Assembly: GCF_002250835.2 (NCBI RefSeq)
Contig: NZ_NOJY02000008.1
Span: 62,001 to 126,000 of the forward strand
From: Romboutsia weinsteinii
Lineage (GTDB): Bacteria; Bacillota; Clostridia; Peptostreptococcales; Peptostreptococcaceae
Direction: 5' to 3'
DNA: 64,000 bases
Numbering within the stretch: the first letter of the stretch is position 1; each line of letters begins with the position of its first letter. Below are positions 33,477 through 43,089 of this stretch, piece by piece. Position numbers and translations under genes: made by a program. The notes under the pieces are model-generated. The model was not told where the DNA came from, made no database searches, and saw only the letters and a list, made by a program, of their open reading frames with translations.

Positions 33477-34547
33477 ATGAGAAATATAAAAGTTGGTATA
33501 TGGGGATTTGGAGCAATGGGAAGTGGAATGGCAAAAATGTTATTAAAGAAAGAAGGAATAGATGTAGTAGCAGTATGTGATAGAAATGCAAAAAGAAAAG
33601 ATAGAAGTATGTATGATGTACTAGGTGTAGAAAGAGGAGAAAGACCAGAAGTAATAATAAATTCTAATCCAGAATTAGTATTTACTGAAAAAAGTGTAGA
33701 TGTTGCACTTTTAGCTACTGATTCATTTACAAAAAATGCTTATGATAGGATAAAATTTGTACTTGAACAAAAAATCAATGTTATATCAACTGCTGAAGAA
33801 TTAGCATACCCACAAGCACAACAACCAGAATTAGCAAAAAGTTTAGATGAAGTAGCTAAATCAAATGGAGTAAGCCTACTTGGAACAGGAATTAACCCAG
33901 GATTTGTCCTAGATTTATTAATACTTGCACTTACAGGTACTTGTGAAGAAGTAGAGCATATAAAAGCTTCTAGAGTTAACGACTTATCACCATTTGGTAG
34001 AGCAGTTATGGTTGAGCAAGGTGTTGGTATAACTAAAGAAACATTTGAAAAAGGAGTAAAAAATGGTTCTATAGCAGGTCATGTAGGATTCCCAGAATCA
34101 ATAAACATGATAACTGATGGTATAGGGTGGAATTTAGAAAAAGTAGATCAAACTAGAGAGCCAATAATGAGTAGTGTATATAGAAAAACTGATTATGTAG
34201 AAGTAGAAGCAGGAAATGTTGCTGGATGTAGACAATGTGGATATGGATATGTAGATGGCCAAGTTAAAATAGAGATGGAACATCCTCAACAAGTACTACC
34301 TCATTTAGAAGGACAAAAAACTGGAGACTACATAACAATAACAGGTACTCCAAATATAAATCTTCAAATAACTCCAGAAATACCAGGAGGAATAGGAACA
34401 ATAGCAATGTGTGTAAACTCTATACCTCATGTAATAAATGCAAAGCCAGGTCTAAAAACTATGTTAGACATACCAGTACCAAGAGCTATGATGGGAGATG
34501 TAAGAGAATTAATAGAGGTTGAAATAGAATCTACAGTAGAAGCTTAG
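33477..34547 (+). CDS. ord: 2,4-diaminopentanoate dehydrogenase
   Basis: 356 residues, NAD(P)-dependent Rossmann dehydrogenase with VGIWGFGAMGSGMAKMLL at residues about 6-23. It oxidatively deaminates (2R,4S)-2,4-diaminopentanoate to 2-amino-4-ketopentanoate and ammonia in the oxidative ornithine branch of Stickland fermentation. Family-typical segments include LLATDSFTKNAYDRIKF, LLGTGINPGFVLDLL and VEAGNVAGCRQCGYGYVDG. First gene of a seven-gene operon under the -24/-12 promoter; the ATG follows AAAGGGGAG. Assignment is supported by all pathway partners downstream. Confidence 0.95.
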   Translation: MRNIKVGIWGFGAMGSGMAKMLLKKEGIDVVAVCDRNAKRKDRSMYDVLGVERGERPEVIINSNPELVFTEKSVDVALLATDSFTKNAYDRIKFVLEQKINVISTAEELAYPQAQQPELAKSLDEVAKSNGVSLLGTGINPGFVLDLLILALTGTCEEVEHIKASRVNDLSPFGRAVMVEQGVGITKETFEKGVKNGSIAGHVGFPESINMITDGIGWNLEKVDQTREPIMSSVYRKTDYVEVEAGNVAGCRQCGYGYVDGQVKIEMEHPQQVLPHLEGQKTGDYITITGTPNINLQITPEIPGGIGTIAMCVNSIPHVINAKPGLKTMLDIPVPRAMMGDVRELIEVEIESTVEA

Positions 34548-34610
34548 TATCAAGTTTATCTTAATAAATGGTCGAAAATATATAAGATAGCTTTAAATTA
34601 TGTAGGAAAA

Positions 34611-34637
34611 GGGAGTTTAATCTTGTATTAAACTCCC
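34611..34637 (+). other. Intercistronic hairpin between ord and ortA
   Basis: Perfect 11-bp stem GGGAGTTTAAT/ATTAAACTCCC (34611-34621 with 34627-34637), CTTGT loop. No T run follows, so it is more likely an mRNA processing or stabilising element than a terminator. Confidence 0.6.
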
Positions 34638-34663
34638 AATTAAACATAAAGGTGGTAATTAAT

Positions 34664-34972
34664 ATGAATGCTAAAAGTGGAGATTGGGTAATAGTACACA
34701 CTACAGTATTAAAAGCAGAGGAAAGAGCACCGCAGGTACCTGATGATACTAAAAAAGTTCCTTTAGAATTATGGGTCAAAGGATTCATACAAAATGATGC
34801 AAATATTGGTGATTTAGTTAATATAAAAACCATAACAGGTAGAAAAGTAAGTGGAAATTTGCTAGAAGTAAATCCGTATTATACTCACGATTATGGAAAA
34901 TGTATACCAGAACTACTTCAAATAGGTATTTGTGCAAAAGAAATACTATTTGGAGGTGTAGATAATGAGTAA
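34664..34972 (+). CDS. ortA: 2-amino-4-ketopentanoate thiolase, alpha subunit
   Basis: 102 residues from the ATG at 34664 (AAAGGTGG 8 bp upstream; the GTG at 34652 lies within that site). Small subunit of the PLP-dependent AKP thiolase that cleaves 2-amino-4-ketopentanoate with CoA to acetyl-CoA and D-alanine. Typical features: KSGDWVIVHTTVLKAEERAPQVP at the start, then LELWVKGFI and GDLVNIKTITGRKVSG. Overlaps ortB by 8 bp, so the two subunits are translationally coupled. Cytoplasmic. Confidence 0.93.
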   Translation: MNAKSGDWVIVHTTVLKAEERAPQVPDDTKKVPLELWVKGFIQNDANIGDLVNIKTITGRKVSGNLLEVNPYYTHDYGKCIPELLQIGICAKEILFGGVDNE

Positions 34973-36398
34973 AGATATGAGTTATGAGTCAGTTATGGCA
35001 AGAAACAATGAAATAATGAAAAATGCTATAGGAATAGATTACTCTCAATTTGAATCAGGGTCAATTGCTTTTGATTATGAAAAAATGATGAGAGAAACTG
35101 GATATAGCTTAGATCAAATAGAGGAAATACAAGGAAGATATGCAGTAGGTAATACTCCTATTATAGAACTTAAAAATATAACAGCCTTAGCAAGAAAGGT
35201 AGCACCTAAGGGAAAAGGAGCAAGATTATTTATAAAAGACGAAGCAAGTAACGCTTCAGGAAGTTTCAAAGCAAGAAGAGCGGCAACAGCAGTATATCAC
35301 GCTAAAAAAATGGGATATAAAGGAGTAATAGCAGCAACAAGTGGAAACTACGGAGCTGCAGTAGCATCTCAAGCAGCTATGCAAGGATTAAAATGTATAA
35401 TAGTTCAAGAATGCTATGATAGCCAAGGAGTAGGTCAACCAGAAATAATAGAAAAAGCAAGAAAATGTGAAGCCTATGGTGCTGAAGTAGTTCAATTAAC
35501 AGTAGGTCCAGAGTTATTTTATAAATTCTTAGCATTATTAGAAGAAACAGGATATTTCAATGCGTCTCTTTACTCTCCGTTTGGTATAGCTGGAGTAGAA
35601 ACTTTGGGGTATGAAATTTCTATGCAGTTTAGAGAAAGAGAAGGAAGAGATCCAGATGTAGTAGTATGTACAAATGCCGGAGGAGGAAACTTAACTGGTA
35701 CTGCAAGAGGTCTTATAAAAGCTGGGGCATTAGAAACTCAAGTAGTAGGGGCTAGTGTAAACCTAAAAGGGCTACATATGGCTAGTGACACACAATTTAA
35801 TAAAAAATCATTTACTACAGGTCATACAGGATTTGGAATACCATTTTGTACTTGGCCAGATAGATCCGATGTGCCTCGTTCAGCTGCGAGACCACTAAGA
35901 TATATGGACAGATATGTTACGGTAAACCAAGGTGAAGTATTTTATATGACTGAACTTTTAGCTCAGCTTGAAGGATTAGAAAGAGGACCTGCTGGAAATA
36001 CTTCTTTAACTGCTGCTTTTTGTTTAGCTCAAGAGCTAGATGAAGATAAAATAATAGTAGTTCAAGAAACAGAATACACAGGAGCAGGAAAGCATATCTG
36101 TCCTCAACTTACTTTTGCAAGAGAAAACGGGATAGAAATAAAATTTGGAAATCCTCAAGATGAAATATGTGGAGAAAATTTAATACTTCCATCTCATCCA
36201 AATTTACTTAAAATAAATGATATTAATATAGATAAAATAAGAAAATCTTATATAAGAAACTGTCTAGAGCATAATAGCTCTAATGAAATAAGCAGTGAAG
36301 ACATAGAATTTTTAGCTAGAGATACTAAGAGTACTATTGAATTTGTAAACAAAGCACTTAGTGAAATTAAAGAAGCTAATAAAGTCAAAAATATATAA
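34965..36398 (+). CDS. ortB: 2-amino-4-ketopentanoate thiolase, beta subunit
   Basis: 477-residue PLP enzyme of fold type II, related to threonine synthase. The PLP lysine is Lys102 in NASGSFKARRAA; the substrate loop TSGNYGAAVASQAAM and the phosphate-binding NAGGGNLTGTARG are clear. With OrtA it performs thiolytic cleavage of 2-amino-4-ketopentanoate. The C-terminal 60 residues form a helical tail. A 96-bp gap without a terminator separates it from oraS, so the operon continues. Confidence 0.94.
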   Translation: MSKDMSYESVMARNNEIMKNAIGIDYSQFESGSIAFDYEKMMRETGYSLDQIEEIQGRYAVGNTPIIELKNITALARKVAPKGKGARLFIKDEASNASGSFKARRAATAVYHAKKMGYKGVIAATSGNYGAAVASQAAMQGLKCIIVQECYDSQGVGQPEIIEKARKCEAYGAEVVQLTVGPELFYKFLALLEETGYFNASLYSPFGIAGVETLGYEISMQFREREGRDPDVVVCTNAGGGNLTGTARGLIKAGALETQVVGASVNLKGLHMASDTQFNKKSFTTGHTGFGIPFCTWPDRSDVPRSAARPLRYMDRYVTVNQGEVFYMTELLAQLEGLERGPAGNTSLTAAFCLAQELDEDKIIVVQETEYTGAGKHICPQLTFARENGIEIKFGNPQDEICGENLILPSHPNLLKINDINIDKIRKSYIRNCLEHNSSNEISSEDIEFLARDTKSTIEFVNKALSEIKEANKVKNI

Positions 36399-36494
36399 AA
36401 TCTAGTAACTAGAAATAGTAGTAGAAAATCTGAAGCGTGTCTAAACATTATAAGGAGAATTTATACCACTAATAAGTTAAGGGGAGGTAGCTTT

Positions 36495-36869
36495 ATGGAA
36501 AAAAGGATAGATGATTTTGAAGTAAGAAGAGCTCATCTAAAAGATTTATCTGATGAAGAGCTATACAATAGATTTTGGGAATTAGCACATAACATAGTAC
36601 AGCCGATGATCGAACTTGGAAAGAAAAATACAAGTCCATCAATAGAAAGATCAGTACTGCTTAGAATGGGATTTTCTTCACTTGAAGCTAAGCCAATAGT
36701 AGAAGGAGTTATAGACAGAGGACTTATGGGCAAAGGATGTGGGAATGTAGTTTATAAACTTGCTAAAACTAAAAATATAAGTATAAGAGACGCTGGTCTT
36801 ATGCTAGTTAATAATGAAGGATGGGACGATGTAGTTGAATTATTTAGAAGGGAGGATGTGACATGCTAA
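36495..36869 (+). CDS. oraS: D-ornithine 4,5-aminomutase, S subunit
   Basis: 124 residues, the small subunit of the adenosylcobalamin- and PLP-dependent aminomutase. It matches OraS in length and in segments such as RRAHLKDLSDEELYNRFWELA, SPSIERSVLLRMGFSSLEA and GLMGKGCGNVVYKLAK. The ATG is behind GGGGAGGT, and its end overlaps oraE by 7 bp, ensuring equal subunit synthesis. Confidence 0.94.
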   Translation: MEKRIDDFEVRRAHLKDLSDEELYNRFWELAHNIVQPMIELGKKNTSPSIERSVLLRMGFSSLEAKPIVEGVIDRGLMGKGCGNVVYKLAKTKNISIRDAGLMLVNNEGWDDVVELFRREDVTC

Positions 36870-39079
36870 AAGAAAACCAAAAATTAGATATAGAGTATAT
36901 ATTAAAGGATTTAGATAAATACGTTCCCCAAAGAACTGGATGGACATGGAGAGAGGAGATAAAAGACCTTCAAATGGGACCATTTAAATATTCAAATTGT
37001 TCATCTCCTTTAAAAGAAAGCGTGGCACTTCCATCAGCTAAATATTTCAATAATATAGACCCTCAACCAGGACCAGTAATAACTACAGAAATAGCTTCAG
37101 GTAGATTTGAAGATGATATAAGAAGAATGAGAATGGCAGCGCATCATGGAGCAGATCACCTTATGGTTATAAGAACTGCAGGTCAATCTCATTTTGATGG
37201 ACTTATTGAAGGTACACCTCAAGGAATAGGTGGAGTACCAATAACTAGAAAACAAATAAGAGCACAGAGAAAAGCTCTTGATTTTATAGAAGAAGAAGTA
37301 GGAAGACCAATAAACTATCATTCATATGTAAGTGGTGTAGCAGGACCTGAAGTAGCTGTAATGTTTGCTGAAGAAGGTATAAATGGAGCTCATCAAGACC
37401 CTCAATACAATGTACTTTACAGAAATATTAATATGATAAGATCATTTGTAGATGCTTGTGAAGCAAAAAATATTATGGCATTTGCAAATATGGCTCAAAT
37501 AGATGGAGCACACAATGCCAATGCAACAGCAAGAGAAGCATGGAAGGTTATGCCAGAACTTATGGTACAACATGCACTAAACTCAATATTCTCATATGAA
37601 GTAGGAATAAGAAAAGATAATATATGCTTATCGACAGTACCACCAACAGCACCTCCAGCTCCATGTATAAAAATGGACCTTCCATATGCAGTAGCACTTA
37701 GAGATTTATTTGATGAATACAAAATGAGAGCGCAAATGAACACCAAATATATGGAGTCATCAACTAGAGAAGCTACAGTTACACACGTACTTAACTTACT
37801 GACATCAGTACTAACAAGAGCTGATATTCAATCAACTATTACACCGGATGAAGGAAGAAATGTTCCATGGCATATGTACAATATAGAAGCTTGTGATACT
37901 GCAAAACAAGCACTAGTTGGTATGGATGGATTAATGGATATGATTCAACTTAAAAATGAAGGTGAATTAAGAGAAAACGCTCGTGAATTAAAAGAAAGAG
38001 CAGTTCTATACATGGAAGAAATAATCGAAGCTGGCGGATACTTTGAAGCTGTAGAACAAGGTTTCTTTGTAGATTCAGGGAATTATCCAGAAAGAAATGG
38101 TGACGGTATATCTAGAAAAATTAGAGGTGGGGTAGGAGCAGGTACAGTTTATGAAAGAGATGAAGATTACTTAGCACCAGTAACAGCACACTTTGGATAT
38201 AATAATGTTGCTCAGTATGATGAGACTTGTGTAGATACTCCTTCAAAGTTAATAGATGGATGTACTTTTGAAGATCATTCAAAAATTATATATATTGATG
38301 AATTAGATGATTTTGATAATGTAAATGTAAGATTAAAAGAAAATGAAGAGTTTAGAAACTCGACTAAAATAAAACCAGAAATGGAATGGTGTGCAGATGG
38401 TACAGTTATGCTTACTATGATGCTACCAACTGATGCGAGAACAGCAGAATTTGCAGCTATTGAGTTTGCTAAAAAGATGAATTTAGAGGAAGTAGAAGTT
38501 ATTCATAGAGAAGTAATGCACTCAGCTGAAGGTACTAGAATAGAGCTTAAGGGAAAAGTACCATTTAGTGTAGATTTAGATGAACTTGTAATACCAGAAG
38601 AACCAGTAGTATTAACTGATGAAGAAATAAGAGAAGATATAGAAAATAATCCTATGAAGATTGTAGCTGCAACAGTAGGAGAAGACGAACACTCTGTTGG
38701 CCTTAGAGAAATAATAGATATAAAACATGGTGGTATAGAACGATTTGGTATAGAGTGTCATTATTTAGGTACTTCAGTTCCAGTTGAAAAATTAGTAGAT
38801 GCAGCAATAGAATTAAACGCCGATGCAATCCTAGCATCAACAATAATAAGCCATGATGATATTCACTATAAGAATATGAAAAAACTTCATGAGTACTGTG
38901 TTGAAAAAGGTATAAGAGATAAGATAATGATAGTTTGTGGAGGTACTCAAGTTACTCCTGAAATAGCAGTAGAACAAGGTATAGATGCTGGATTTGGAAG
39001 AAATAGCAAGGGTATAAATGTTGCTACATTCTTAGTCGAAAAAAGAAGAGAGCTGCAAAAATCAGAAGGTGAGTGTTAG
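36863..39079 (+). CDS. oraE: D-ornithine 4,5-aminomutase, E subunit
   Basis: 738-residue catalytic subunit that moves the terminal amino group of D-ornithine to C4, giving 2,4-diaminopentanoate. The N-terminal part is a TIM barrel that binds PLP; the C-terminal Rossmann domain binds B12 through DEHSVGL with axial ligand His610, plus SxL-like ASTII and VCGGTQ. Lys621, 11 residues after the histidine, corresponds to the lysine that forms the internal aldimine in the C. sticklandii enzyme (His618 and Lys629 there, from memory). The ATG follows GGGAGG. The reactivase gene begins one base after its stop. Confidence 0.95.
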   Translation: MLKENQKLDIEYILKDLDKYVPQRTGWTWREEIKDLQMGPFKYSNCSSPLKESVALPSAKYFNNIDPQPGPVITTEIASGRFEDDIRRMRMAAHHGADHLMVIRTAGQSHFDGLIEGTPQGIGGVPITRKQIRAQRKALDFIEEEVGRPINYHSYVSGVAGPEVAVMFAEEGINGAHQDPQYNVLYRNINMIRSFVDACEAKNIMAFANMAQIDGAHNANATAREAWKVMPELMVQHALNSIFSYEVGIRKDNICLSTVPPTAPPAPCIKMDLPYAVALRDLFDEYKMRAQMNTKYMESSTREATVTHVLNLLTSVLTRADIQSTITPDEGRNVPWHMYNIEACDTAKQALVGMDGLMDMIQLKNEGELRENARELKERAVLYMEEIIEAGGYFEAVEQGFFVDSGNYPERNGDGISRKIRGGVGAGTVYERDEDYLAPVTAHFGYNNVAQYDETCVDTPSKLIDGCTFEDHSKIIYIDELDDFDNVNVRLKENEEFRNSTKIKPEMEWCADGTVMLTMMLPTDARTAEFAAIEFAKKMNLEEVEVIHREVMHSAEGTRIELKGKVPFSVDLDELVIPEEPVVLTDEEIREDIENNPMKIVAATVGEDEHSVGLREIIDIKHGGIERFGIECHYLGTSVPVEKLVDAAIELNADAILASTIISHDDIHYKNMKKLHEYCVEKGIRDKIMIVCGGTQVTPEIAVEQGIDAGFGRNSKGINVATFLVEKRRELQKSEGEC

Positions 39080-40465
39080 ATGAAAATCGATGTACTAGTT
39101 GCTGAGATTGGAAGTACCACTACAGTTGTAAATGCTTTTAACAATATAAATGGTGATTGCCCTGACTTTATAGGTCAGGGTCAAGCACCCACTACTGTAT
39201 TTGAGGGTGGGGATGTAAGAGATGGACTATCGGTAGCAATTGATGATTTAGCAAAAAACTTAAATGTAAGCTCAATAGAATATCAAGATATGTTTGCAAC
39301 ATCAAGTGCAGCAGGTGGATTAAAAATGACGGTACATGGACTTGTGTACGATATGACTGCAAAGGCTGCTAAGGAAGCAGCACTTGGAGCAGGAGCAATA
39401 ATTCATAAAGTTACAGCAGGAAAACTAAGAAGAACAGATCTTAAAGAAGTAAAAGAAATAAAGCCTAATATAATACTGATTGCAGGTGGGGTAGATTACG
39501 GAGAAAGAGATACTGCCCTATACAATGCAGAGCTTATTGCAGGACTAAACTTAAATATACCAGTAATATATGCTGGAAATATTGAAAATCAAGAAGAAAT
39601 TAAACTAATATTTGAAGATACAAACTATGAACTATATATTGTAGATAATGTTTATCCCAAAATAGATTTACTAAACATAGAGCCTACAAGAGAAGTAATA
39701 CAGAATGCTTTTGAAAAGCATATAATAAATGCTCCAGGTATGAAGTATATAAAAGAAATGGTAAATGAAAATATAACTCCTACACCAGGAGCAGTAATGG
39801 AAGCATCTAAAATGCTTAGTAAATATATTGGAGATTTGATGACAATAGATGTAGGTGGAGCTACTACTGACATACACTCAGTAACAGATGGAAGCGAAGC
39901 AATAGGTAGAATATCAATAAATCCTGAGCCTAAGGCAAAAAGAAGTGTAGAAGGTGACCTTGGGGTATATGTAAATATGAAAAATATAGTAGAGATAATA
40001 GGAAAAGAAGAACTTCAAAAAGATTTAAATCTAGATATAGAAGAAATCATGTCAAACTATTTGCCAATACCAAAAACCGAAAATCAAATTAAATTTGTGG
40101 AAAGACTTGCAAGAGAGGCAGTAATAAAAGCAACGCTAAGACACGCAGGTAAAATAAGAAATATATACGGAAGTAGTGGAAAGACAAAGATTGCTGAGGG
40201 TAAGGATTTAACAGAAGTTAAATACCTAATCGGTACAGGAGGAGCCTTAACAAGACTTCCTAAGAGAATAGAGATTATGGAGTATATGACTTATTTTAAT
40301 ATTAGTAAAGAGCTATTATTTCCTAAGGAAAATACAAAAATTTTAGTAGACAATGATTATATAATGGCATCACTTGGAGTACTTTCAAAAAAATATGAAG
40401 AAGCATCTTTAAAGCTAATGCTAAAGAGTCTCGGTATTAATTTTAACTTAGAATCAAGTATTTAA
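39080..40465 (+). CDS. B12-aminomutase reactivating factor, GlmL/MutL-like
   Basis: 461 residues of the actin/Hsp70-like ATPase fold: phosphate 1 motif VAEIGSTTTVVNAF at the start, IILIAGGVDYGERDTA in the middle, MTIDVGGATTDIHSV (phosphate 2) near 252 and YLIGTGGALTRLP near 378. It resembles GlmL/MutL, the protein next to glutamate mutase genes, and here it follows oraE with no gap. The likely job is to release damaged cobalamin from OraSE and restore activity using ATP. The same gene occurs at this place in the C. difficile ornithine cluster. Confidence 0.9.
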   Translation: MKIDVLVAEIGSTTTVVNAFNNINGDCPDFIGQGQAPTTVFEGGDVRDGLSVAIDDLAKNLNVSSIEYQDMFATSSAAGGLKMTVHGLVYDMTAKAAKEAALGAGAIIHKVTAGKLRRTDLKEVKEIKPNIILIAGGVDYGERDTALYNAELIAGLNLNIPVIYAGNIENQEEIKLIFEDTNYELYIVDNVYPKIDLLNIEPTREVIQNAFEKHIINAPGMKYIKEMVNENITPTPGAVMEASKMLSKYIGDLMTIDVGGATTDIHSVTDGSEAIGRISINPEPKAKRSVEGDLGVYVNMKNIVEIIGKEELQKDLNLDIEEIMSNYLPIPKTENQIKFVERLAREAVIKATLRHAGKIRNIYGSSGKTKIAEGKDLTEVKYLIGTGGALTRLPKRIEIMEYMTYFNISKELLFPKENTKILVDNDYIMASLGVLSKKYEEASLKLMLKSLGINFNLESSI

Positions 40466-40506
40466 AATAATAGAAATATAGTAATAAAATTTAGAGGAGG
40501 AAAAGT

Positions 40507-41592
40507 ATGTGCCCTAAATTAGAAATAGATGTAAAGAAGCTAAGAGAAAATACTAGAATAGTATGTAAAATGTGTCACGATAAAAATATTGATGTAGCAA
40601 TGGTAACAAAATCTTACTGTGCTATAGAGTCTGTTGTTGAAGCTTTATCAAAAGAAAGTATTGATTATATAGCCGACTCAAGAATAGATAACCTTAAGAA
40701 CCTTAATCATATTAGACTACCAAAAATCTTACTAAGAATACCAATGATTAGTGAAGTAGATGAAGTAGTCAAATATAGTGACATAAGCTTTAACTCAGAA
40801 CTTGAGACAATAAGAAGATTAAATGAAGTTGCGATAGGACAAAATAAAATTCACAAAATAGCTGTTATGGTAGATTTAGGGGATTTGAGAGAAGGGTTTT
40901 TCAATGTTGAAGAATTATTAGCCGCAATTGATGAAGTGGTAAAAATGGAAAATATAAAGATAATAGGTTTAGCAACAAACTTAACATGCTATGGAGCTAT
41001 TATTCCCAGTAAAGAAAATTTACAAAGGTTAGTTGATTTAGCAAAATCTATAGAAGATGATTATAGAATAAAACTAGATTTTATCTCTGGAGGAAACTCT
41101 AGCTCACTTTATTTATTAGATAAAGATGAAATGCCAGATGGAATAACAAATCTAAGACCAGGTGAATCTATAGCACTTGGTAGGGAAACAGCTTATGGAA
41201 ATCCTATAAAGGGATGCTATCAAGATGCGTTTAAGCTTGTTTGTGAAATAGTAGAGTTAAAAGATAAACCATCACAGCCTATAGGAGAAATAGGTGTTGA
41301 TGCTTTTGGCAATAAGCCAGAATATGTAGATAGAGGTATTAGAAGAAGAGCAATACTTGCAATAGGCAAGCAAGATATAGATATAACATCACTAGAACCA
41401 ATGGATAAGGCTATTGAAATACTAGGTGCTAGCTCAGACCATATGATATTAGATATAACAGATAGCAGCACTAACTATTTAATAGGAGATAAGGTGGAGT
41501 TTTTACTAGGGTATGGCGGACTAATGTCTGCATCTACCAGTAAATACGTAGAGAAATCAATAATTTATGAGAAAGTCAGTGCCGCATATTAA
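40507..41592 (+). CDS. orr: Ornithine racemase
   Basis: 361-residue fold type III PLP enzyme of the alanine racemase superfamily. Lys35 in VAMVTKSYCA is the PLP lysine; MVDLGDLREGF, FISGGNSSSLYLL and LRPGESIALGRETAYGN are typical of this racemase branch. It converts L-ornithine to D-ornithine, the substrate of OraSE. The ATG follows AGAGGAGG, 41 bp after the reactivase gene. Last gene before a terminator. Confidence 0.93.
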   Translation: MCPKLEIDVKKLRENTRIVCKMCHDKNIDVAMVTKSYCAIESVVEALSKESIDYIADSRIDNLKNLNHIRLPKILLRIPMISEVDEVVKYSDISFNSELETIRRLNEVAIGQNKIHKIAVMVDLGDLREGFFNVEELLAAIDEVVKMENIKIIGLATNLTCYGAIIPSKENLQRLVDLAKSIEDDYRIKLDFISGGNSSSLYLLDKDEMPDGITNLRPGESIALGRETAYGNPIKGCYQDAFKLVCEIVELKDKPSQPIGEIGVDAFGNKPEYVDRGIRRRAILAIGKQDIDITSLEPMDKAIEILGASSDHMILDITDSSTNYLIGDKVEFLLGYGGLMSASTSKYVEKSIIYEKVSAAY

Positions 41593-41606
41593 GGAGTGAC
41601 TTATGT

Positions 41607-41640
41607 AAAAGAAAGTAGCTTATCTACTTTCTTTTCTCAT
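41607..41640 (+). terminator. Rho-independent terminator after orr
   Basis: Perfect 12-bp stem AAAAGAAAGTAG/CTACTTTCTTTT (41607-41618 with 41624-41635), CTTAT loop. The T tract is within the right arm and short after it, so some readthrough into the symporter gene is likely. Confidence 0.72.
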
Positions 41641-41705
41641 ATTAGGGACAATGTATACACGTCTCATCATTCCTTTAATATAAAAAACTATATGGGGGTA
41701 TGAAT

Positions 41706-43058
41706 ATGTTTGATCTCTTTACACAATTGACTAATTGGCTTTGGCTTTATCCAGTACTAGTTATATTAGTTGGCGGTGGAATTGTAATGACTATCACTTT
41801 AAGATTTTTCCAATTTACTAAGTTTCCATTTATAGTCAGGGAGACTTTCGGAAGAATATTCAAAAAAAGTAGTGGAGAAGGTAGTATAAGTCCATTCCAA
41901 GCAGCAACTTCTGCACTAGCTTCTACAATAGGTGCAGCAAATATTATAGGAGTGCCATTAGCAATAGCTACTGGTGGGCCAGGAGCAATATTTTGGATGT
42001 GGATAATTGCTCTATTTGGTTGCGCTCTTAAGTACTCAGAGATAATACTAGGTATAAAGTATAGAGTAAAAAATGAAGCCGGAGAATATGTTGGAGGTCC
42101 AATGTACTACCTAAAAAATGGATTAAAGTTACCACTACTAGGTTCTTTATTTGCATTTTTCTTAATGGTAGAAATAGCTCCATCTGTTGCAACTCAAGCA
42201 GCATCAGCAATTCAAACTGCAAGTACTATTAATATCCCACCTATGGTAAGTGCTTTGGCATTAATAATCATTGTAGGTTTAGTAGTTTATGGTGGAATAA
42301 AAAGAATAGGAAAAGTTACAGAAAAAATGGTTCCAATTATGGCAATAGCATATTTTGTAGTTGCATTAATCGTAATACTTGTTAATTTTGAGCAAATACC
42401 TCATGCATTTAGTTTAATACTTAAAGGCGCATTTACTCCTACAGCAGCATTTGGTGGGTTTGCCGGTTCTGCAGTAGCGGCTACTATAAAAGCTGGAGCA
42501 GCAAGAGGAGCTTACTCTAATGAAGCTGGTATGGGTACTTCTACTATTGCTCATTCTGCAGCAGTAACAGATTTTCCTGCTAGACAAGGGTTATGGGGCA
42601 TATTTGAAATATTAGTTGATACTCTTTTAATATGTACAGTATCAGCATTTTTAGTGTTAACAACTGGAGTATGGAGTGAAATTGGAGGAGGTCAAGCGGC
42701 TTCTATGCCTTCTATTGCAGTTCAAAGCGTACTTGGTAATTTCTTTGGAGGAACATTCTTAACAATATGTATACTTATGTTTGTTCTTTCAACAATTATA
42801 GTGATAATATTTTATGGAGAAAAACAAGCTGAATACTTATTTGGACTAAAGGCATCTAAAGTAGTAAGAGTGGTTTATTTAGCATTTATAATAGTTGGTG
42901 CAATATTTGACTTAGAAAAGATAATAGTACTACTAGACTTTACATTAGCTGGAGTAATAATTACAAATATGATTGGTGTTGTAATGCTTAGAAAAGAAGT
43001 AAAAGAAGAGTCAGATAAATTCTTTGATGCAGTTAGTAAAGAGAAATCTAATAGTTAG
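41706..43058 (+). CDS. Sodium:alanine symporter, AGCS family
   Basis: 450 residues with about 11 membrane helices; the ATG at 41706 is 7 bp behind GGGGG, while the one at 41700 is too close. AGCS signatures: GEGSISPFQAATSALASTIGAANIIGVPLAIATGGPGAIFWMW (read in parts, about 57-98), AGAARGAYSNEAGMGTSTIAHSAA (about 265-288) and a Gly-rich end. It couples Na+ to alanine or glycine movement. Because ornithine cleavage by OrtAB releases alanine, a role in alanine traffic is attractive. It begins a second cluster with the M20 peptidase (31 bp) and arginase (43 bp). Confidence 0.92.
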   Translation: MFDLFTQLTNWLWLYPVLVILVGGGIVMTITLRFFQFTKFPFIVRETFGRIFKKSSGEGSISPFQAATSALASTIGAANIIGVPLAIATGGPGAIFWMWIIALFGCALKYSEIILGIKYRVKNEAGEYVGGPMYYLKNGLKLPLLGSLFAFFLMVEIAPSVATQAASAIQTASTINIPPMVSALALIIIVGLVVYGGIKRIGKVTEKMVPIMAIAYFVVALIVILVNFEQIPHAFSLILKGAFTPTAAFGGFAGSAVAATIKAGAARGAYSNEAGMGTSTIAHSAAVTDFPARQGLWGIFEILVDTLLICTVSAFLVLTTGVWSEIGGGQAASMPSIAVQSVLGNFFGGTFLTICILMFVLSTIIVIIFYGEKQAEYLFGLKASKVVRVVYLAFIIVGAIFDLEKIIVLLDFTLAGVIITNMIGVVMLRKEVKEESDKFFDAVSKEKSNS

Positions 43059-43089
43059 CCAATAAGATATTAATTGGAGGATAATACTT

